64,000 nt of DNA from CAYWYR01 sp964462685 (GCA_964462685.1 CAYWYR010000013.1:1-64000); one strand, 5' to 3'. Positions 43,888-53,641 are shown, counted from the first letter of the stretch. Notes: generated by a model not told the origin, from the sequence alone. Made by a program: numbers and translations.

Positions 43888-45261
43888 ATGGCTAAAAACA
43901 AAACAGAGTTCGTATGTCAATCCTGCGGGAATACTTCACCGAAGTGGATGGGAAAATGCCCGGAATGTAATACTTGGGGTTCTTTTCAAGAAGAACAGGT
44001 ATCAACGGCCGGCAAAACCAGACCGCAACCAGCTAAATCCAACCGAAATAAACCTCTCAATCTTTCTGAGATTTCTTTCGAGAGAGAAAGCAGGCTGTCA
44101 ACAAAGATAGTAGAGTTTGATAGAGTACTTGGCGGTGGCTTTGTACCAGGCAGTATAATTCTTGTAGGTGGGGATCCAGGTATTGGTAAATCCACCCTAA
44201 CATTACAGGCATGCGTAAATATGCTGGGGTATAACCCTTTGTATATTACGGGTGAAGAATCACCTTCCCAGATAAAGTATAGAGCCGAAAGACTTGATAT
44301 CGCAGGAGATAAGAACAATTCGCTCAAGATATATGCAGAGACTAATCTAGAGGCTATCGCATCGGCTATAAACAGGGAAGATACAGGATTTATAGTAATC
44401 GATTCGATTCAGTCTATATACACCGACAGGATAGAATCAGCACCCGGATCGGTATCGCAGGTAAGGGAATGCACAGCATATCTTATGCAACTAGCCAAGG
44501 TCTCTGGTAAGACCATACTTATAATAGGCCATATCACTAAGGAAGGAGCTATAGCAGGGCCCAAGATACTCGAACACATGGTTGATACAGTTCTGCAGTT
44601 CGAAGGTGACAGAACGCATACTTACCGAATACTTCGCTCTATTAAAAACAGATATGGCGCCGCGGGTGAGCTCGGTATTTTTGATATGACTTCAAAAGGA
44701 CTGTCTGAGGTAAATAATCCATCTGATCTGTTTCTATCGGACAGCCAAAGCCAGGCAACAAGCGGTATTTCTATTATCCCTATTATAGAAGGGAACAGGC
44801 CAATACTTGTGGAGGCTCAAGCACTGGTTACCGATACCAACTTTTCTGTACCGCAACGCACGGTAACCGGTTTTGATATGAAGCGGCTACAGATCATACT
44901 AGCAGTACTTGAAAAGCGGCTAGGCGCCACCCTATCCCGCTGCGATGTATTCGTTAATATCGTCGGGGGGATCTCCCTTACCGATCCTGCAGCCGACCTG
45001 GGAATCGCAAGTGCTGTCTACAGCTCATTCAGGGATGATGTGATTAAAGTTGGTACAGCTATCACCGGCGAGATAGGCTTAACGGGCGAGGTTCGCCCAG
45101 TGACCAATATCGACAGGCGTATCTCCGAAGCCGAAAAGCTCGGTTTTTCATCACTGATGCTGCCGCAGAAGAACTATGACAAGTTAGCTAATAAACCAAA
45201 ATCCATAGTGCTAATTCCCGTTGATAGGGTAAGTACAGCCTTCAGTAAGCTATTGGGATAA
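43888..45261 (+). CDS. radA: DNA repair protein RadA/Sms
   Basis: 457 residues from ATG 43888 (the protein then starts MAKNKTEFVC as usual). C4 zinc finger (C10, C13, C24, C27), Walker A GGDPGIGKST, the RadA KNR-Y/F-G motif as KNRYG, and a C-terminal Lon-protease-like domain (ISLTDPAADLGIASAV). RadA helps branch migration in recombination. The last gene in a plus-strand row; gap of 17 nt after the lipoprotein gene. Confidence 0.96.
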   Translation: MAKNKTEFVCQSCGNTSPKWMGKCPECNTWGSFQEEQVSTAGKTRPQPAKSNRNKPLNLSEISFERESRLSTKIVEFDRVLGGGFVPGSIILVGGDPGIGKSTLTLQACVNMLGYNPLYITGEESPSQIKYRAERLDIAGDKNNSLKIYAETNLEAIASAINREDTGFIVIDSIQSIYTDRIESAPGSVSQVRECTAYLMQLAKVSGKTILIIGHITKEGAIAGPKILEHMVDTVLQFEGDRTHTYRILRSIKNRYGAAGELGIFDMTSKGLSEVNNPSDLFLSDSQSQATSGISIIPIIEGNRPILVEAQALVTDTNFSVPQRTVTGFDMKRLQIILAVLEKRLGATLSRCDVFVNIVGGISLTDPAADLGIASAVYSSFRDDVIKVGTAITGEIGLTGEVRPVTNIDRRISEAEKLGFSSLMLPQKNYDKLANKPKSIVLIPVDRVSTAFSKLLG

Positions 45262-45309
45262 GGGAATTAGATGAGAGAAAGATGAATATATCAGATAAAA
45301 CAACTTTAA

Positions 45310-46074
45310 CTATTTATCAAAGACGACTTCATATTTCTTTTTTCCTGCTTCTATATCTATAACCTTACTATTATCCCAGTCATCGTCTATCACAACCCTG
45401 ACTGCTTCCCTGAAATGAAATGTACCTAATAAACCTCCTACTTGGCTAACTTGGGTAAATACCCTATCTGCCAATACCAATGTATCAGTGATATATATAA
45501 ACCCCTTAACTAAAACTTCTTCATAGCCTAAGCGCAAGATATCTTTGTAATAATTCGGGGTGTCATAATCTTCACTAAAGTCTCCATAATACACTAGCTG
45601 GGAATTTGAACGACCTTCTTCATCGTATAGCACAAAATCCAATAGGGTGTTCTTAGGGATATCTAAATCTTCCGAAGCAATGTTGAAGCTATAATTTCCC
45701 GGTTGAAGGATATCATAATTATATGCATGGATACTATCAGAACTATGTGCATCTTTAATCATAAGCTGAAAACTTTGAACCTCAGGATTCTTTAACTCGA
45801 TGCTCGTAAGATTAATAAAAGGATTTGGATAAACAACTAAGGAATAAATATCCTCATTGTTACTGGGATTGGAGTTAGGAGGTGCTGTATCATAGTAAAG
45901 ATCTACACTATCGTAATCTAAAGGCGAATTATCACCGTCCAGTAATACGATTTGTATTCTATCTTCAGATACTTCTTCTATTTCGACGCTATTTTTCTGA
46001 TCATCACAAGAGATCAATAGTAGCAATGTCGTTAAGTAAGCAATAGTAAATTTTGAGTCAAGTATTTTCATCAC
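45310..46074 (-). CDS. Putative lipoprotein
   Basis: 254 residues; lipobox LISC (Cys 23) after a hydrophobic signal. The mature part has a YPNPF motif followed by beta strands (INLTSIELKNP, QSFQLMIKD, GNYSFNIAS) much like a T9SS-type FlgD-like fold placed internally, then an unrecognised domain. Convergent with radA. A second Met one codon downstream is an equal start candidate. Role unknown. Confidence 0.7.
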   Translation of the reverse strand: MMKILDSKFTIAYLTTLLLLISCDDQKNSVEIEEVSEDRIQIVLLDGDNSPLDYDSVDLYYDTAPPNSNPSNNEDIYSLVVYPNPFINLTSIELKNPEVQSFQLMIKDAHSSDSIHAYNYDILQPGNYSFNIASEDLDIPKNTLLDFVLYDEEGRSNSQLVYYGDFSEDYDTPNYYKDILRLGYEEVLVKGFIYITDTLVLADRVFTQVSQVGGLLGTFHFREAVRVVIDDDWDNSKVIDIEAGKKKYEVVFDK

Positions 46075-46098
46075 TCTTAAATATAGATTTAGCTGAAT

Positions 46099-46125
46099 AA
46101 AAAAAAGCTCACCAAAATGATGAGC
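46099..46125 (-). terminator. Terminator at the end of the suf operon
   Basis: On the minus strand GGCTCATCATTTTGGTGAGCT forms a stem-loop (GCTCA/TGAGC) followed by eight T residues, 33 nt after the sufA stop. Confidence 0.85.
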
Positions 46126-46157
46126 CTTCCTATTTTTAAGATTCTAAATATAGAATC

Positions 46158-46547
46158 TTACTTACCACCGCAACCGCATGCGTGTGAGTTGTTCGGGTTA
46201 TTGAATACGAATCCAGAACCTGATGGCCCGTCAACGTAATCTAAAGTAACACCTTGAAGATAGAAAAGGCTATGGTTATCGATAACAAGATTGTTTTCGC
46301 CTGCCTTTAGTACTTTATCGTTGTCATTGACTTCAGAGTCAAAACCAAGAGTATACTGCATACCGCTACAGCCACCACTACGTGAACCTATTCTAAGAGA
46401 GTACTCAGCCGGTACATTATTAGCTTCTTTTATCTGACCAACTGTTTCTACAGCTTTTTCAGTCATTAAGAATACATCTTGTTCATCAGCACCCATGATG
46501 CCTGTATCGATCTTGAGTAGCTCTGCTTTGTTTAGAGTCTCTACCAT
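46158..46547 (-). CDS. sufA: A-type Fe-S carrier (SufA/IscA family)
   Basis: 129 residues. The three cluster cysteines are C60 (SGGCSG), C124 and C126 (ACGCGG), in the A-type carrier pattern. It passes Fe-S clusters from SufBCD to targets. Last gene of the suf operon and followed by its terminator. The start ATG 46547 is preceded by a plausible site; a run of 20 extra N-terminal residues relative to E. coli SufA is seen. Confidence 0.93.
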   Translation of the reverse strand: MVETLNKAELLKIDTGIMGADEQDVFLMTEKAVETVGQIKEANNVPAEYSLRIGSRSGGCSGMQYTLGFDSEVNDNDKVLKAGENNLVIDNHSLFYLQGVTLDYVDGPSGSGFVFNNPNNSHACGCGGK

Positions 46548-46628
46548 GATTTGATCCTTTATTTTTAGTTGTTATGATTAGTTAATATACGAAATTCTTT
46601 TTTTGTTGTTGATTGTTGTGGTTTATGA

Positions 46629-47705
46629 TCAGTCATCATAATCGATCACAACATTATCTGTAAGCGGGTGGGACGTACATGTAAGGATGTAACCGTCTTC
46701 CACTTCGTCATCTGTAAGCGCGTCATAGTCTTCCATCATTACCTTACCTGATACAAGTTTGGCTCTGCATGTTGAGCACGCGCCTATCTGGCAACTGTAT
46801 GGTGGATCGAGGCTGTTCTGAATGGCGGCCATTAGTACAGTCTCGTCGGATGGAACCGTCAGTTTATGTTCGTCCCCATATAACCTTACCTCGATTTCCC
46901 TATCTTCTATTTCATCACCGCTGTCGGCCGAGACTATCTTGAATCCTTCATCCTTAGGTATGCTAGTGGAGAAAAGTTCTTTGTGAATTTTTTCTCTTTT
47001 AACACCTAGCCGGGTAAGCGCCAGCTCATTTTCCTGCATCAAACCGCTAGGGCCGCAGAGGTAGTAGTCCGTACTTTCGATATCGCTCACTTTATCATTT
47101 AGTAGGCTGATACACATTTGGGAATCGAAGGTACCTTTATGTCCGGTCCAGTTTTCATCCGCGGTACTGGTTAGGATGTGCACTACTTCAAAGCTGTCAT
47201 ATTCCTTTTCCATCTTATCAAGTTTGTCTTTAAAGATAATCTGGCTTTCGTCGGTATTAGCGTAAAAAAGGTAAACCTTTCTATCAGGTGTTTGCTTAAG
47301 CGAAGTTTCTGCTATAGAGATAAGAGGTGTTATACCTGATCCGCCACCTAGAAGAACCACAGAGTTGTTCTTGTTTGTTAGCCTGTCCAAAGTAAAAGTA
47401 CCGTTTGGCACCATCACCTGCATCTTATCGCCATCTTTGGCCTGCCGGTTCAAATAGGTAGAAAATCTTCCTTGCTCTACCTCCTTAACAGTGACAGCGA
47501 TCTCATCATTTAGCGGGCTTGTTGAGCAGCTATATGCCCTTCTGATATCTTCACCGTTTATGGTATGGCGAAGAGTTAGGTACTGGCCTGCTTGGTATGA
47601 GTAAGCTTGCTTGAGATCTTCTGGAATTTCAAAGTAAACAGAAACCGCTTTATCGGTTTGTCTGTCAATTTTCTTTATAGTCAGTTCGTTGAATTCAGCG
47701 GACAT
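46629..47705 (-). CDS. Ferredoxin-NAD(P)H reductase-type electron-transfer protein with C-terminal 2Fe-2S domain (PaaE-like)
   Basis: 358 residues. FNR-like FAD-binding domain (about 10-100, with RRAYSCST), NAD(P)-binding domain (GGGSGITPLISI, LCGPSGLM), and a C-terminal plant-type 2Fe-2S ferredoxin domain (CQIGACSTCRAKL plus a downstream Cys). This is the class of PaaE/HmpA-like reductases. It lies inside the suf operon between sufA and a DUF59 gene, so it may deliver electrons to Fe-S assembly rather than to phenylacetate degradation. No SufE or SufU gene is present in the operon. Confidence 0.88.
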   Translation of the reverse strand: MSAEFNELTIKKIDRQTDKAVSVYFEIPEDLKQAYSYQAGQYLTLRHTINGEDIRRAYSCSTSPLNDEIAVTVKEVEQGRFSTYLNRQAKDGDKMQVMVPNGTFTLDRLTNKNNSVVLLGGGSGITPLISIAETSLKQTPDRKVYLFYANTDESQIIFKDKLDKMEKEYDSFEVVHILTSTADENWTGHKGTFDSQMCISLLNDKVSDIESTDYYLCGPSGLMQENELALTRLGVKREKIHKELFSTSIPKDEGFKIVSADSGDEIEDREIEVRLYGDEHKLTVPSDETVLMAAIQNSLDPPYSCQIGACSTCRAKLVSGKVMMEDYDALTDDEVEDGYILTCTSHPLTDNVVIDYDD

Positions 47706-47726
47706 TATCTATTTTTTAATCGATAT

Positions 47727-48098
47727 TTATAGCATTCCAAGTTCTAACTTGGCTTCTTCGGTCATACGGCTCATGTCCCACGGCGGATCAAAAGTAAGAA
47801 TCGCTTTCACATCCTGAACCTCGGGCAGTTCTTTGATCTTATCTTCAACACTAACCGGAATCCCGCCTGCTTCAGGGCAATTGGGGGCGGTTAAGGTCAT
47901 CAGAACAACTACGTCGTTCTGTTTTGTGATGGATATATCATAGATCAAGCCAAGTTCCCATATATTAACGGGAATCTCAGGATCATAAACTTCCTTAATT
48001 TTTTCTTGCACCTTGAATTCCAATCCGGAATCAACAACGGCATCTGCCTTTGCCTCTTCGTATTTGGCTCTGGTGTCATCTGCTGCAGTCGTAGCCAT
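47727..48098 (-). CDS. sufT: SUF-associated MIP18/DUF59 protein (SufT/PaaD-like)
   Basis: 123 residues. DUF59 core: KIKEVYDPEIPVNIWELGLIYDI, LMTLTAPNCPEAGGIP (with the conserved Cys) and TFDPPWDMSRMTEEAKLELGML. A 30-residue acidic N-terminal extension precedes it. DUF59 proteins help Fe-S maturation. With the reductase it forms a PaaD-PaaE-like pair, but the SUF setting makes Fe-S assembly the more likely job. Symbol is tentative. Confidence 0.85.
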   Translation of the reverse strand: MATTAADDTRAKYEEAKADAVVDSGLEFKVQEKIKEVYDPEIPVNIWELGLIYDISITKQNDVVVLMTLTAPNCPEAGGIPVSVEDKIKELPEVQDVKAILTFDPPWDMSRMTEEAKLELGML

Positions 48099-48134
48099 AT
48101 CAACCTTTTATTGAGTGACGAATCAATGATAATT

Positions 48135-49388
48135 CTAATTGAGAATTATCAAAGTCTTCCTCAGAGAATCTATAAAATAATCAATTTCTTCTTTTGTATT
48201 GTAGAACGATAGGGAGGCTCTAGTAGTACCAGAAACACCCATCCTATCCATAAGTGGCATCGCACAATGATGCCCTGTTCTCACGGCTATACCTTTTAGG
48301 TCTAGCATAGTTCCTATATCGTTGGAATGCCCAACATCGTGTATGAACGAGCATACAGAGGTCTTTCGCTCCGCCATGCCGATCATTTTTACACCATCAA
48401 CAGATAGTAGTTTATCCTGGAGATAAAATGTAAGTTCTTTTTCGTAAGCAGCTATATTTTCAATCCCAATAGTCTCTATATAGTCTATAGCTGCCGCCAT
48501 CCCTATAGCAGGAGCTATAGACGGGGTGCCAGCTTCGAATTTGTAAGGTAGATCATTGAAAGTCGAGCCTTCAAAAGTCACCTTTTTAATCATATCACCA
48601 CCTGAGATAAAAGGTGGCATTTTGTCAAGTATCTCTTCTTTTCCCCATAAGTAGCCAATGCCTGTGGGCCCGTATAGCTTGTGGCCTGAAAAAACAAAGA
48701 AGTCGCAACCGATATCCTGGACATTGATTTTTTCATGCTGGACGGACTGGGCTCCGTCCACAAGCACGGTTGCACCCACCTGTTTTGCAAGTTCAGTTAA
48801 ACCTTTTGCGTCATTGATTGTACCGAGAGCGTTAGATACATGCACAAAAGATACAAGTTTGGTTTTATCTGATAGTTTTGATTTGAAATCCTTTAAATCC
48901 AGACTACCGTCATCGTTGATTCTGGCATACTTTATCCTGCAACCCTTACGCTCGCAGATCAGCTGCCAGGGAACGATATTAGCATGGTGTTCCATTTCGG
49001 TCAGCAGTATCTCATCACCGCTGGATAAGTTGTGGTTTCCCCAACTATAAGCAATCAGATTAATAGAATCGGTAGTTCCTTTCGTGAAGATGACCTCTTC
49101 TCTTTTAGAAGCACCGATGAAGTCCTTCGCTTTGTCACGAGATTCTTCATAAAGCTCTGTACCCAAGACCGAAAGCCTGTGCACGCCCCTATGGATATTC
49201 GCGTTCTGCTCGAAATAATACTTTTCAAGAGATTCAACTACGCTTCTCGGTTTATGGGTCGTAGCCGCGTTATCAAAATAAACCAGAGGCTTCCCATTCA
49301 TGTTGGTATTCAGGATCGGGAAGTCCCCTCTGATCTTTTCAACGTCTATCGTGTTTTCTAAAGAAGTATATACTGGGCTTTCTATCAA
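48135..49388 (-). CDS. sufS: Cysteine desulfurase SufS
   Basis: A PLP enzyme that takes sulfur from cysteine to a protein-bound persulfide. 417 residues with class V aminotransferase motifs YFDNAATTHKP, ANIHRGVH, PLP lysine in FFVFSGHKLYGPTG, and the active Cys in VRTGHHCAMPLM. Group II (SufS) type. 20 nt after sufD. Usual SufE partner not seen nearby. Confidence 0.95.
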   Translation of the reverse strand: MIESPVYTSLENTIDVEKIRGDFPILNTNMNGKPLVYFDNAATTHKPRSVVESLEKYYFEQNANIHRGVHRLSVLGTELYEESRDKAKDFIGASKREEVIFTKGTTDSINLIAYSWGNHNLSSGDEILLTEMEHHANIVPWQLICERKGCRIKYARINDDGSLDLKDFKSKLSDKTKLVSFVHVSNALGTINDAKGLTELAKQVGATVLVDGAQSVQHEKINVQDIGCDFFVFSGHKLYGPTGIGYLWGKEEILDKMPPFISGGDMIKKVTFEGSTFNDLPYKFEAGTPSIAPAIGMAAAIDYIETIGIENIAAYEKELTFYLQDKLLSVDGVKMIGMAERKTSVCSFIHDVGHSNDIGTMLDLKGIAVRTGHHCAMPLMDRMGVSGTTRASLSFYNTKEEIDYFIDSLRKTLIILN

Positions 49389-49408
49389 TCTTGTTATAGC
49401 TTTGGTAG

Positions 49409-50722
49409 TTAAACTCTGAAAAGTTCGTCAATACGGGAGTTTATGTTATCGCGAAGCTCTTCAATCTCTATCCTGTTTGTTATTTCATGGACGAAAGAAT
49501 TGAGAAGCATTGCCTTAGCTTGCTTCTCCGGTATTCCCCTAGCCCTCAGGTAGAAAAGAGAGTCAGGATCAATACTTCCGGTGCTTGCCCCGTGGGAGCA
49601 TTTTACATCATCGGCATATATCTCAAGCTCAGGCTTACTGTTCATAATAGCAGAGTCTGAAAGGAGCACAGCCTTTGACGACTGGTAAGCATTTGTTTTC
49701 TGGGCATCTTGGCGAACCATTATCTTCCCGTTGAAAACGCCCCTTGCTTTATCATCTAAAACAGCTCTATAAATTTCATTACTTGGACAGTTAGGTACAG
49801 CGTGATCGAGGAAAGTATGGTTATCGACCAACATATCACGTTTAGCGATAAATACACCTTCAAGCGAAGGATATGCGTTTTCTCCAATCAGCCTAACCCT
49901 TACATCATTCCTTACAAACTTGCCACCCAAAGTAACATTCATCTGAGTAAACTGAGAATCCCTATGGCTATCTGCCTCTATTAGGTTTACCCCGTGAGAA
50001 ATGTCGTTGTCATCCTGTATGCGGTAGTATTTTAGCTTAGAGTTCTGCTTTGTCTCGATCTTGGTTACTGCAGAAGTCAAGCTTTCGTTATACCCAAGAG
50101 TCGTAAAACTCTCAACTACTTTAGCTTCAGAGTTTTCCCCTGCAATGATAAAGTTTCTGGGCTGAGCATAAACCGGTTCATTATCGGTATCAATGATATT
50201 GATGATATGAACAGGTTTCTTCAGCTGAACATTCCGTGCTATGGACAGGATAAAGCCATCGTGGCTAAGCGCCGTATTAACAGCGGCAAACGGGTGCTCT
50301 GAATAATCAGGCAGTGACTCTACCAAATTCGAATCTGGATTTTCTCCGAAATATTCTTTAGTACTGTGAACTGAAAACCCGTCTTCATCAGAACCCGCAT
50401 CAGAATGAACTTCATCAAAATAGCCATTTACCAATACTATCTTAAATACATCATTACCAGCTATGAGAGTCTTTTGAATCTCCTCTTCAGATATCTTACT
50501 TGCTGTGGAGTTATTTAGAAGTTTGAAATCAATCTTATTCATAAAATTGACAGGGGTGTACTTCCACTGCTCGTCCTTTAGAGTAGGAAAACCATTGTTT
50601 TTGAAGTGATCTATGGCTTTTTTTCTCTGCTCGAGATCTTTGTTCTTTTTACCCTCTTTAGCAAGCAGACTTTCCAGAATCTCGAACTCTGTTACAAGGT
50701 TGTCTTTCATATTTATCTTCAT
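49409..50722 (-). CDS. sufD: Fe-S cluster assembly protein SufD
   Basis: 437 residues. C-terminal SufBD beta-helix signature: DVKCSHGASTGSIDPDSLFYLRARGIPEKQAKAMLL and the final helical region. SufD pairs with SufB and SufC in the scaffold. It lies in the usual BCDS order, 19 nt after sufC. Confidence 0.95.
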   Translation of the reverse strand: MKINMKDNLVTEFEILESLLAKEGKKNKDLEQRKKAIDHFKNNGFPTLKDEQWKYTPVNFMNKIDFKLLNNSTASKISEEEIQKTLIAGNDVFKIVLVNGYFDEVHSDAGSDEDGFSVHSTKEYFGENPDSNLVESLPDYSEHPFAAVNTALSHDGFILSIARNVQLKKPVHIINIIDTDNEPVYAQPRNFIIAGENSEAKVVESFTTLGYNESLTSAVTKIETKQNSKLKYYRIQDDNDISHGVNLIEADSHRDSQFTQMNVTLGGKFVRNDVRVRLIGENAYPSLEGVFIAKRDMLVDNHTFLDHAVPNCPSNEIYRAVLDDKARGVFNGKIMVRQDAQKTNAYQSSKAVLLSDSAIMNSKPELEIYADDVKCSHGASTGSIDPDSLFYLRARGIPEKQAKAMLLNSFVHEITNRIEIEELRDNINSRIDELFRV

Positions 50723-50741
50723 ATTTTCTGTTGGACTTCCT

Positions 50742-51506
50742 TTAATCTATTGGTTCAGGTTGAATCTTAAGCCAGTCATAGCCTTTCTCTTCAAGTTCAT
50801 AAGCTAACTGCTTGCCACCGGTCTTCACTATTTTGCCATCACTTAATACGTGTACGTAATCAGGCACTATGTAATTAAGCAATCTCTGGTAGTGAGTGAT
50901 AATCAAAAAAGCATTCTCCTCAGTGGAAAGCTTATTTACACCGTTGGATACTACTTTTAACGCATCGATATCAAGGCCTGAATCAGTTTCATCCAATACA
51001 GAGAAAACAGGATCCATCATGGCCATTTGGAAAATCTCATTTCTTTTTTTCTCTCCGCCTGAAAAGCCTTCATTTACTGAGCGGCTTAAGAACGATTTTT
51101 CTATCTCCACAAGCTCAGCTTTCTCTTTCATTTTCTTAAGGAATGATGAAGCATCTAGTGCTTCCTCTCCTCTGTACTTTCTTACCTCGTTTACAGCCGT
51201 TTTCATAAAGTTGGCGTTTGATACACCAGGGATTTCTACAGGATACTGAAATGCAAGGAATATACCTTCGCCAGCTCTTTCCTCCGGTTCCATTTCAAGT
51301 ATATCTTTCCCGTTGAAAAGGATCTCACCTTCTTCTATCTCGAAGTCTTCTTTACCCGCTATTATCGATGCTAAAGTAGATTTACCAGCACCGTTAGGAC
51401 CCATAATAGCGTGCTTTTCGCCTTTATTGATTGTAAGGTCCAGACCTTTTAGGATTTTCTTGCCTTCGACTGAAGCGTGAAGGTTTTTTATTTCGATTAA
51501 TGCCAT
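50742..51506 (-). CDS. sufC: Fe-S cluster assembly ATPase SufC
   Basis: 254 residues: an ABC ATPase with Walker A GPNGAGKST, signature FSGGEKKRNEI, Walker B with ETDSGLDIDAL (family-typical SufC). Supplies energy for SufBCD. Fits exactly between sufD and sufB. Confidence 0.97.
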   Translation of the reverse strand: MALIEIKNLHASVEGKKILKGLDLTINKGEKHAIMGPNGAGKSTLASIIAGKEDFEIEEGEILFNGKDILEMEPEERAGEGIFLAFQYPVEIPGVSNANFMKTAVNEVRKYRGEEALDASSFLKKMKEKAELVEIEKSFLSRSVNEGFSGGEKKRNEIFQMAMMDPVFSVLDETDSGLDIDALKVVSNGVNKLSTEENAFLIITHYQRLLNYIVPDYVHVLSDGKIVKTGGKQLAYELEEKGYDWLKIQPEPID

Positions 51507-51544
51507 TACAGTGGATTTTAATTTTATTGAATTTTTTTTTTCGA

Positions 51545-52993
51545 TTAACCTACGCTGCCTTCCAAAGAGATCGCAAGGAGCTTTCTTGCTTCAACAGCAA
51601 ATTCCATCGGTAGCTGTTTTAGTACTTCTTGGGCGTACCCGTTCACTATTAACGCCATTGAAGTCTCGATATCCATACCTCTTTGTTGGCAGTAGAAAAG
51701 AATATCTTCTGATACTTTTGAAGTAGTCGCTTCGTGCTCCACTACCCCTGTGCTATTGCCAATCTCTATATACGGGAAAGTATGAGCGCCGCATCTATCA
51801 CCAATAAGCATCGAGTCGCATTGGGAGAAATTTCTCGAATTCTTTGCTTTTTTGTTGATCTGTACCAGACCGCGGTAAGAGTTCTGGCTTTTACCGGCAG
51901 AAATACCTTTGGATATGATTTTTGATCTTGTGTTCTTGCCGAGATGGATCATTTTGGAACCGGTATCGGCCTGCTGGTAGTTATTGGTAACGGCAACTGA
52001 GTAGAACTCGCCTACAGAGTTATCGCCTTTCAGTACGCATGAAGGGTACTTCCAAGTAACAGCTGAGCCTGTCTCTACCTGTGTCCAGCTTATTTTGGAA
52101 TTATCACCTTCGCAAAGGCCCCGCTTGGTTACGAAGTTATAAATACCGCCTTTACCGTACTTATCTCCGGGATACCAGTTCTGTACGGTAGAATATTTAA
52201 CTTCTGCGTCCTTGTGGGATACGATCTCGACAACTGCTGCGTGTAGCTGGTTCTCATCCCTCATCGGGGCTGTACAGCCTTCAAGGTATGACACGTAACT
52301 ACCTTCATCCGCAACGATAAGAGTTCTCTCGAACTGGCCTGTCATAGCTGCGTTGATACGGAAGTAAGTCGATAGCTCCATAGGGCAGCGTACGCCTTTA
52401 GGTATATAGCAGAACGAACCGTCGCTGAATACCGCGGAGTTAAGGGCGGCGAAATAGTTATCGGTGTACGGAACAACCGAACCTATGTACTTCTCTACGA
52501 GATCGGGGTGTTCCTGAAGCGCCTCGCTCATGGAGCAAAAAATAATGCCCATCTCGCCTAAGGTCTCCTTGAAGGTAGTACCAACCGATACGGAATCAAT
52601 AACAGCATCTACAGCGACTCCGGTAAGCCTTTTCTGCTCTTGGAGCGGTATCCCGAGTTTTTCGAACGTGCTCAAGAGCTCTGGATCTACTTCATCAAGT
52701 GATTTCGGCTTTTCAGTCTGCTTTGGTGCCGCATAGTAATAGAGATCCTGATAGTCTATTGGCGATATATTGAGCTGAGCCCAATTTGGCTCTTTCATTT
52801 TCTGCCAATATCTAAAGGCTTTCAGCCTCCATTCCAACATGAATTCAGGCTCTTCTTTCTTAGCGGATATGAATCTAACGATATCTTCGTTCAGACCTTT
52901 AGGAGCATATTCTTGTTCAATATCGGTTATGAAGCCGTATTTATATTCGGAGGTGGTGACCTCGTTTAGTAACTCTTCTGAATTATCAGGCAT
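51545..52993 (-). CDS. sufB: Fe-S cluster scaffold SufB
   Basis: 482 residues, the usual length. Signature regions RCPMELSTYFRINA, GSYVSYLEGCTAPMRDENQLHAA, SQCDSMLIGDRCGAHTFPYIEI and VVEHEATTSKVSEDILFYCQQRG. The Cys and conserved His/Glu residues for cluster assembly are present. It overlaps the regulator gene upstream by 8 nt, showing coupling. Confidence 0.97.
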   Translation of the reverse strand: MPDNSEELLNEVTTSEYKYGFITDIEQEYAPKGLNEDIVRFISAKKEEPEFMLEWRLKAFRYWQKMKEPNWAQLNISPIDYQDLYYYAAPKQTEKPKSLDEVDPELLSTFEKLGIPLQEQKRLTGVAVDAVIDSVSVGTTFKETLGEMGIIFCSMSEALQEHPDLVEKYIGSVVPYTDNYFAALNSAVFSDGSFCYIPKGVRCPMELSTYFRINAAMTGQFERTLIVADEGSYVSYLEGCTAPMRDENQLHAAVVEIVSHKDAEVKYSTVQNWYPGDKYGKGGIYNFVTKRGLCEGDNSKISWTQVETGSAVTWKYPSCVLKGDNSVGEFYSVAVTNNYQQADTGSKMIHLGKNTRSKIISKGISAGKSQNSYRGLVQINKKAKNSRNFSQCDSMLIGDRCGAHTFPYIEIGNSTGVVEHEATTSKVSEDILFYCQQRGMDIETSMALIVNGYAQEVLKQLPMEFAVEARKLLAISLEGSVG

Positions 52994-53453
52994 TCTCTGT
53001 TTCCTTTCTATTCAATTCAATAGTGTAAATTTCTTTTTTGCTATATTCTTCTGTGATCAGATCTTTGAAAGTCATCTGGTCAAAAAGTTTGTTGATTTCC
53101 GACTGTATAGTGGTAATCGGATTTTTTATCGTACATGTCTCTTCCCTCTCGCACTTACCTTTTCCGCTGGGATCGGTACAATCCACTAAGGAGGGGCGGG
53201 AATCAAGAGCGTCAATTACCATCCCAAGTGTAAGATCGGAAGGGGCAACTGTAAGGAAGTAACCTCCTCTGGCACCTTTCTGACTTCCTACGATACCAGC
53301 TTTTATCAGAGACTGGAAAGTCTTTGACATAAACTCGAATGATATTTCGAGCTCGCTGGATATCTCCTTAACCGCTACTAAAGTACCATCGCGTTGTGCC
53401 AGATACTGAAGAGCTAGGATAGCGTATTCTACTTTTTTAGGGAGTTTTAACAT
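52986..53453 (-). CDS. Rrf2-family Fe-S regulator (IscR-like)
   Basis: 155 residues from ATG 53453, which gives the family start MLKLPKKVEYAILALQYLAQ; TTG 53477 would add eight residues. Winged helix with recognition segment EISSELEISFEFMSKTFQSLIKAG, then three cysteines C92, C101 and C107, close to those of IscR (92/98/104), for an Fe-S cluster. First gene of the suf operon; an IscR-type dyad overlaps its promoter, so it probably represses the operon when clusters are plentiful. Confidence 0.9.
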   Translation of the reverse strand: MLKLPKKVEYAILALQYLAQRDGTLVAVKEISSELEISFEFMSKTFQSLIKAGIVGSQKGARGGYFLTVAPSDLTLGMVIDALDSRPSLVDCTDPSGKGKCEREETCTIKNPITTIQSEINKLFDQMTFKDLITEEYSKKEIYTIELNRKETENA

Positions 53454-53482
53454 TGATGAGATTTGTTTTCTTGTCAACGAAA

Positions 53483-53508
53483 CAAAAATACGACTATTTT
53501 AGTCTTAT
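53483..53508 (-). promoter_or_regulatory. suf operon promoter with IscR/Rrf2-type operator
   Basis: On the minus strand TATTTTTG (53490-53483) matches TAnnTTTG. Just upstream and overlapping it lies the dyad ATA-n-GACTA-n3-TAGTC-n-TAT (53508-53488), very like the IscR type 1 core GACTA...TAGTC. The -33 box is weak (TTCG at the expected distance). Repressor binding here would block RNA polymerase. Confidence 0.75.
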
Positions 53509-53585
53509 ATACGAATCTGAGGATAAATTTGTTGAATCTCTGTCTATATTGCCATTGTAAATAAGCCCTGAGAGACTGAAAAGAT

Positions 53586-53617
53586 TATGACAATGCACTA
53601 TAGTTTTTTTATATTTG
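53586..53617 (+). promoter_or_regulatory. Candidate promoter of the redox-protein gene
   Basis: TATATTTG (53610-53617) matches TAnnTTTG, with TATG 20 nt upstream as a partial -33 box. It lies 25 nt before the start codon. Confidence 0.45.
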
Positions 53618-53641
53618 TAATGAACTTAAATTACAAAAGCT

